A stretch of 7,756 nucleotides of DNA, taken from NCBI GenBank assembly GCA_005789055.1, contig SYAA01000411.1, positions 1 to 7,756 on the forward strand, read 5' to 3'. Shown here in pieces: positions 6,081 to 7,756 of the stretch. Below the pieces are notes generated by a model. The model was not told where the DNA came from, searched no databases, and was given only the letters and a program-made list of their open reading frames with translations. Both the position numbers and the translations under genes were made by a program. The DNA is from Actinomycetota bacterium (lineage in GTDB: Bacteria > Actinomycetota > Actinomycetes > Mycobacteriales > Mycobacteriaceae). Within the stretch, counting starts at the first letter, position 1. The number at the start of each line of letters is the position of its first letter.

Positions 6081-6499
6081 AGAGCCTCTTCGACGCCGCC
6101 CGGATTACACCGGGACGCCACCATCGCGTCATCGTCGACGAACGGCCGCCAGGCCTCCAGATTCCAACTGGTCTTGCCGGGCTGGGCCAATTCCGCAAAA
6201 TGCCAGTGGCAGACAAACTGGGCGCGCATGCCCGGGGTATCGGCCTCTGGCGCCGACGCCAGCACTTCGCGCCAGGCCCGTTCGGACTGGACAGGGCTCT
6301 TATCCAATTGGCCGGCCACGGCCCGGCCCACCGTGCTGGGGTAGACCCGCAGGCTCGCGACGCCGCCGGCCTGGGCCCAGCCGACGTGGTCGATGTAAGG
6401 CCCGCTGAGGTCAATGTAAGGCCCGCTGAGGTCCTCGGCAGCCGCAACCGGCGCCAGGGGTAAAGCCAGCAGCAGCAAGGCAAGCGAAAGTCCGCGCAT
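6077..6499 (-). CDS. Secreted DUF2599 protein (Rv0477 type)
   Basis: A 140-residue exported protein of unknown function. The N-terminus MRGLSLALLLLALPLAPVAAA is a signal peptide with a likely cleavage near residue 21 (VAAA/ED). The mature part contains WAQAGGVASLRVYPS and then the well-conserved PEADTPGMRAQFVCHW, WNLEAWRP and SRCNPG motifs seen in Rv0477; the two Cys (in VCHW and RCNPG) could form a disulphide after export. There is an exact 7-residue tandem duplication, DLSGPYI twice, just after the signal peptide. The ATG at 6497-6499 lies 2 nt after the stop of the DUF2516 gene, so the two are very likely co-transcribed and coupled. Earlier in-frame codons would extend into that gene and spoil the signal peptide. 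The stop at 6077-6079 overlaps the convergent gene's stop. Confidence 0.88.
   Translation of the reverse strand: MRGLSLALLLLALPLAPVAAAEDLSGPYIDLSGPYIDHVGWAQAGGVASLRVYPSTVGRAVAGQLDKSPVQSERAWREVLASAPEADTPGMRAQFVCHWHFAELAQPGKTSWNLEAWRPFVDDDAMVASRCNPGGVEEAL
6392..6433. repeat. 21-bp tandem duplication in the DUF2599 gene
   Basis: Copies at 6392-6412 and 6413-6433 are identical at 20 of 21 positions (first base G versus A). Each encodes DLSGPYI in frame at the mature N-terminus, a sign of a recent duplication. Confidence 0.9.
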
Positions 6500-6501
6500 G
6501 A

Positions 6502-6783
6502 TCAGCGCGACTTGCCCTGAACTTCGAGCAGTTTGGGACGAACATCTACGAGATAGACGCCGGCAGCGACCGCGGCGATGACCATGCCGGTCACTCCCAG
6601 CACCCAGGACAGCAGTCCGGCGACACCGAGGATCCCCAGCCACTTCGGCTTGGTGAGCTTGTCAGCGGCGGGATAAGCGTCCGGCCGTTGCCTGGCGGCG
6701 TTGACGAACGCGAAAGCGGTCACTGCGAGCACCGCCCACGACAGAAAAACGAGAACGACACCCGCCACGCCTTCAAGCCTCAC
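6502..6783 (-). CDS. Small DUF2516 membrane protein (Rv0476 type)
   Basis: A 93-residue integral membrane protein of unknown function. It has two hydrophobic segments, roughly residues 6-25 ([21 protein letters not shown]) and 50-75 ([30 protein letters not shown]), joined by the conserved loop [19 protein letters not shown] and ending in [15 protein letters not shown], as in Rv0476. The GTG at 6781-6783 is chosen because TACCCT lies 7 nt upstream, a good leaderless arrangement; the GTG at 6766-6768 is an alternative and M. tuberculosis annotation starts later still. The frame is open as far as 7080 only because it runs antisense-phase through the hbhA tail. The start codon lies in the loop of a large hairpin that follows hbhA. 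Its stop is 2 nt before the DUF2599 ATG. Confidence 0.87.
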   Translation of the reverse strand: MRLEGVAGVVLVFLSWAVLAVTAFAFVNAARQRPDAYPAADKLTKPKWLGILGVAGLLSWVLGVTGMVIAAVAAGVYLVDVRPKLLEVQGKSR

Positions 6784-6808
6784 GGCTTCAAGGGTAGGCG
6801 GGTGTCGT
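6755..6808 (-). terminator. Large hairpin with U-rich tail downstream of hbhA
   Basis: A perfect 12-bp inverted repeat (6755-6766 and 6797-6808; ACGACACCCGCC and its complement) encloses a second stem (6770-6779 with 6784-6793, one C-C mismatch) separated by a symmetric 3x3 internal loop and capped by four bases. On the minus strand, in the direction of hbhA transcription, the stem is followed at once by TTCTCGTTTTTCTG, a U-rich tract, so it has the form of an intrinsic terminator. It begins 33 nt after the hbhA stop and overlaps the promoter, start and first ten or so codons of the DUF2516 gene. A smaller stem CCCGG/CCGGG (6821-6825 and 6834-6838) lies between it and hbhA. Confidence 0.6.
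6791..6796 (-). promoter_or_regulatory. Candidate -10 element (TACCCT) for the DUF2516 gene
   Basis: On the minus strand TACCCT matches TANNNT and is followed by 7 nt and the GTG at 6783. It lies partly in the internal loop of the post-hbhA hairpin, so initiation here yields a transcript lacking the 5' arm of that hairpin. Confidence 0.45.
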
Positions 6809-6841
6809 CCCGTCGTCGAACCCGGTGGTTGTGCCGGGGGT

Positions 6842-7516
6842 TTACTTCTGGGTGACCCGCTTGGCCGGAGCCCGCTTGACGGTCCGCTTGACCGCCTTGG
6901 CCGGAGCCTTGCGAGCCGGAGCCTTGCGAGGGAGGGCCTTCTTGACGGCCTTCTTGACGGCCTTCTTGGCGGCAGGCTTGCGGGCCGGAGCCTTCTTGAC
7001 AGCCTTGACAGCCTTCTTGATGGCCTTGCGGGCCGGGGTCTTCTTGACCGGGAGGTCAACGCCGACCAGCTTGGCGGCACGCTCGCCGACGGCGCGAGTC
7101 TGCGCCGACACGTTGCCCAACGCCTCCTGAGTCAGCTCGACGGCCTGGTCGACGTAACCCTCGACACGGCCGGCGGCCTCCTTGAAGTCCTGCTGGCCCA
7201 TCAGCCGATCGAGAGCAGCCTCGCCGCGCTCCACCAGAGCGTTGTAGGTCTCGGTGGCGTCGTCGAGAAACTCCTCCGCCGCCTTGCGCAACTCCTCGGT
7301 GCTCAGCTTCTCGCGCAGTTCGCCGGTCCGCTTGGGCAGCTTCTCCTGCAGCCGGGTCAGCGCGGCGCGACGGTCATCCATCCGGTCGCCGGCCCCCTCG
7401 GCCCGATCCCGAAGGTTGGTCAGGATCTCATTGACGGTCGCAAGGGCGAGGTCGGCGGCGCCGACCGCGGCCAAAAGCGGTGCCTTCAGTTCTTCAACGG
7501 TGTTGTACTCAGCCAT
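6842..7516 (-). CDS. hbhA: HbhA, heparin-binding haemagglutinin
   Basis: HbhA is a mycobacterial surface adhesin that binds sulphated glycosaminoglycans through its lysine-rich tail; it is also linked to lipid inclusions and cell-pole proteins in the literature. The 224-residue product starts [32 protein letters not shown], typical of HbhA, followed by a long charged helical region to about residue 150 suited to a coiled coil. Residues 158-224 form the tail, with 22 Lys and 7 Arg among Ala and Pro in KKAVKKA and KAPAR units; in M. tuberculosis such tail lysines are methylated. The tail is longer than in the 199-residue M. tuberculosis protein. There is no signal peptide, as is usual for HbhA. 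A strong Shine-Dalgarno site fixes the start. The gene is followed by a terminator-like hairpin, and preceded by the regulator gene as in M. tuberculosis. Confidence 0.95.
   Translation of the reverse strand: MAEYNTVEELKAPLLAAVGAADLALATVNEILTNLRDRAEGAGDRMDDRRAALTRLQEKLPKRTGELREKLSTEELRKAAEEFLDDATETYNALVERGEAALDRLMGQQDFKEAAGRVEGYVDQAVELTQEALGNVSAQTRAVGERAAKLVGVDLPVKKTPARKAIKKAVKAVKKAPARKPAAKKAVKKAVKKALPRKAPARKAPAKAVKRTVKRAPAKRVTQK
6900..6971. repeat. 15-bp and 12-bp tandem repeats in the hbhA tail
   Basis: GCCGGAGCCTTGCGA occurs twice back to back (6900-6914, 6915-6929), and GCCTTCTTGACG occurs at 6936-6947 and 6948-6959 with a near copy at 6960-6971. All periods are multiples of three and encode KAPAR-type and KKAV units in the heparin-binding tail, so slippage could change tail length in frame. 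Confidence 0.85.
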
Positions 7517-7524
7517 TTCACTGG

Positions 7525-7531
7525 CTCCTTT
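7525..7531 (-). promoter_or_regulatory. Strong ribosome binding site of hbhA
   Basis: On the minus strand AAAGGAG lies 8 nt before the ATG at 7514-7516, close to ideal. It contrasts with most genes in this window, which lack such a site. The surrounding leader (7517-7603) is A+T richer than its neighbours and probably holds the hbhA promoter, but I could not identify a convincing -10. Confidence 0.8.
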
Positions 7532-7598
7532 CGATTCATTTTCTGTGATGATTCTTCTCAGGTGGTGATTGAACAGCGTTGCGCTGCCGCTTGGTGAA

Positions 7599-7616
7599 GC
7601 CCACTATCCGGTGGGC
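7599..7616. repeat. Small inverted repeat across the regulator stop codon
   Basis: GCCCAC (7599-7604) and GTGGGC (7611-7616) are perfect complements around a six-base loop TATCCG. The stem includes part of the regulator's TAG stop (7604-7606). There is no U-tract on the minus strand after it, so it may only be a weak 3'-end hairpin or a binding site. Confidence 0.4.
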
Positions 7617-7756
7617 GACTCCTCCCGCGCAGCCCCGTTCTGCAAGCAGAACGACGTATAGATATCGAGCAGGACCCGCTTCTGCCGCTCGTTGATCGCG
7701 GAGTCCGCGACGATGGCATCCGGCACGTGGCTGTGCTGCCCGGGTTCGAGAAAGCC
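7604..7756 (-). CDS. C-terminal end of a probable HTH transcriptional regulator (Rv0474 type)
   Basis: Only the last 50 residues and the TAG stop are in the window; the gene enters from the right edge. The visible sequence reads GFLEPGQHSHVPDAIVADSA followed by INERQKRVLLDIYTSFCLQNG and a short acidic tail. The helix with ERQKRVLLDIYTSF is what I recall at the C-terminus of the XRE-type regulators upstream of hbhA in mycobacteria (Rv0474), and the position agrees. The DNA-binding domain would lie outside the window, so the regulator call rests mainly on gene order. It is 87 bp upstream of hbhA in the same orientation. Confidence 0.7.
   Translation of the reverse strand, partial: GFLEPGQHSHVPDAIVADSAINERQKRVLLDIYTSFCLQNGAAREESPTG

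Noticed and set aside
6701..7597. A 298-codon plus-strand frame opposite hbhA
   Set aside because: It is a Leu/Gly-rich shadow of the repetitive lysine tail; hbhA on the minus strand has a strong ribosome site and clear identity.

Overview
The window looks like chromosome from a fast-growing or environmental actinobacterium of the Mycobacterium/Mycolicibacterium group. It is G+C rich, uses GTG starts freely, and its gene order matches the M. tuberculosis Rv0474-Rv0486 segment (recalled from memory), read here in reverse. Recognisable landmarks are mshA (mycothiol synthesis), murB (peptidoglycan precursor synthesis), a nitrilase-family hydrolase (Rv0480c type) and hbhA (heparin-binding haemagglutinin).

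Layout: the 5' part of mshA on the minus strand (1-468); a 129-bp divergent intergenic region with three 22-bp direct repeats; an SDR oxidoreductase on plus (598-1350); a 59-bp spacer made of 14-bp tandem repeats; murB on minus (1410-2468); only 25 bp, then a plus-strand run of two DUF2505 paralogues, a SAM methyltransferase-like protein, a nitrilase-family hydrolase and a DUF2993 membrane-anchored protein (2494-6080). A minus-strand block follows in genomic order: a secreted DUF2599 protein (6077-6499), a small DUF2516 membrane protein (6502-6783), hbhA (6842-7516) and the C-terminal end of a probable HTH regulator (7604-7756). The two blocks converge on a shared CTAG that supplies both stop codons.

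Compared with M. tuberculosis as I remember it, three genes are not at their expected places: the ROK/NagC-type regulator beside mshA (Rv0485), the L,D-transpeptidase lprQ beside murB (Rv0483), and deoC beside the Rv0477-type gene (Rv0478). A second DUF2505 gene and a methyltransferase are present instead. Most genes are cell-envelope or housekeeping functions that are neighbours rather than one pathway; the DUF2505-DUF2505-methyltransferase trio is the least understood part.

The main regulatory signals are: a TANNNT -10-like hexamer 6-8 nt before the start codon of six genes, suggesting leaderless transcripts; overlapping divergent -10 elements between murB and the first DUF2505 gene; and a large hairpin with a U-rich tail after hbhA that contains the promoter and start codon of the downstream DUF2516 gene. 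I saw no rRNA, tRNA, CRISPR array, insertion sequence or prophage, and no clear sign of a wholly new defence or mobile system.
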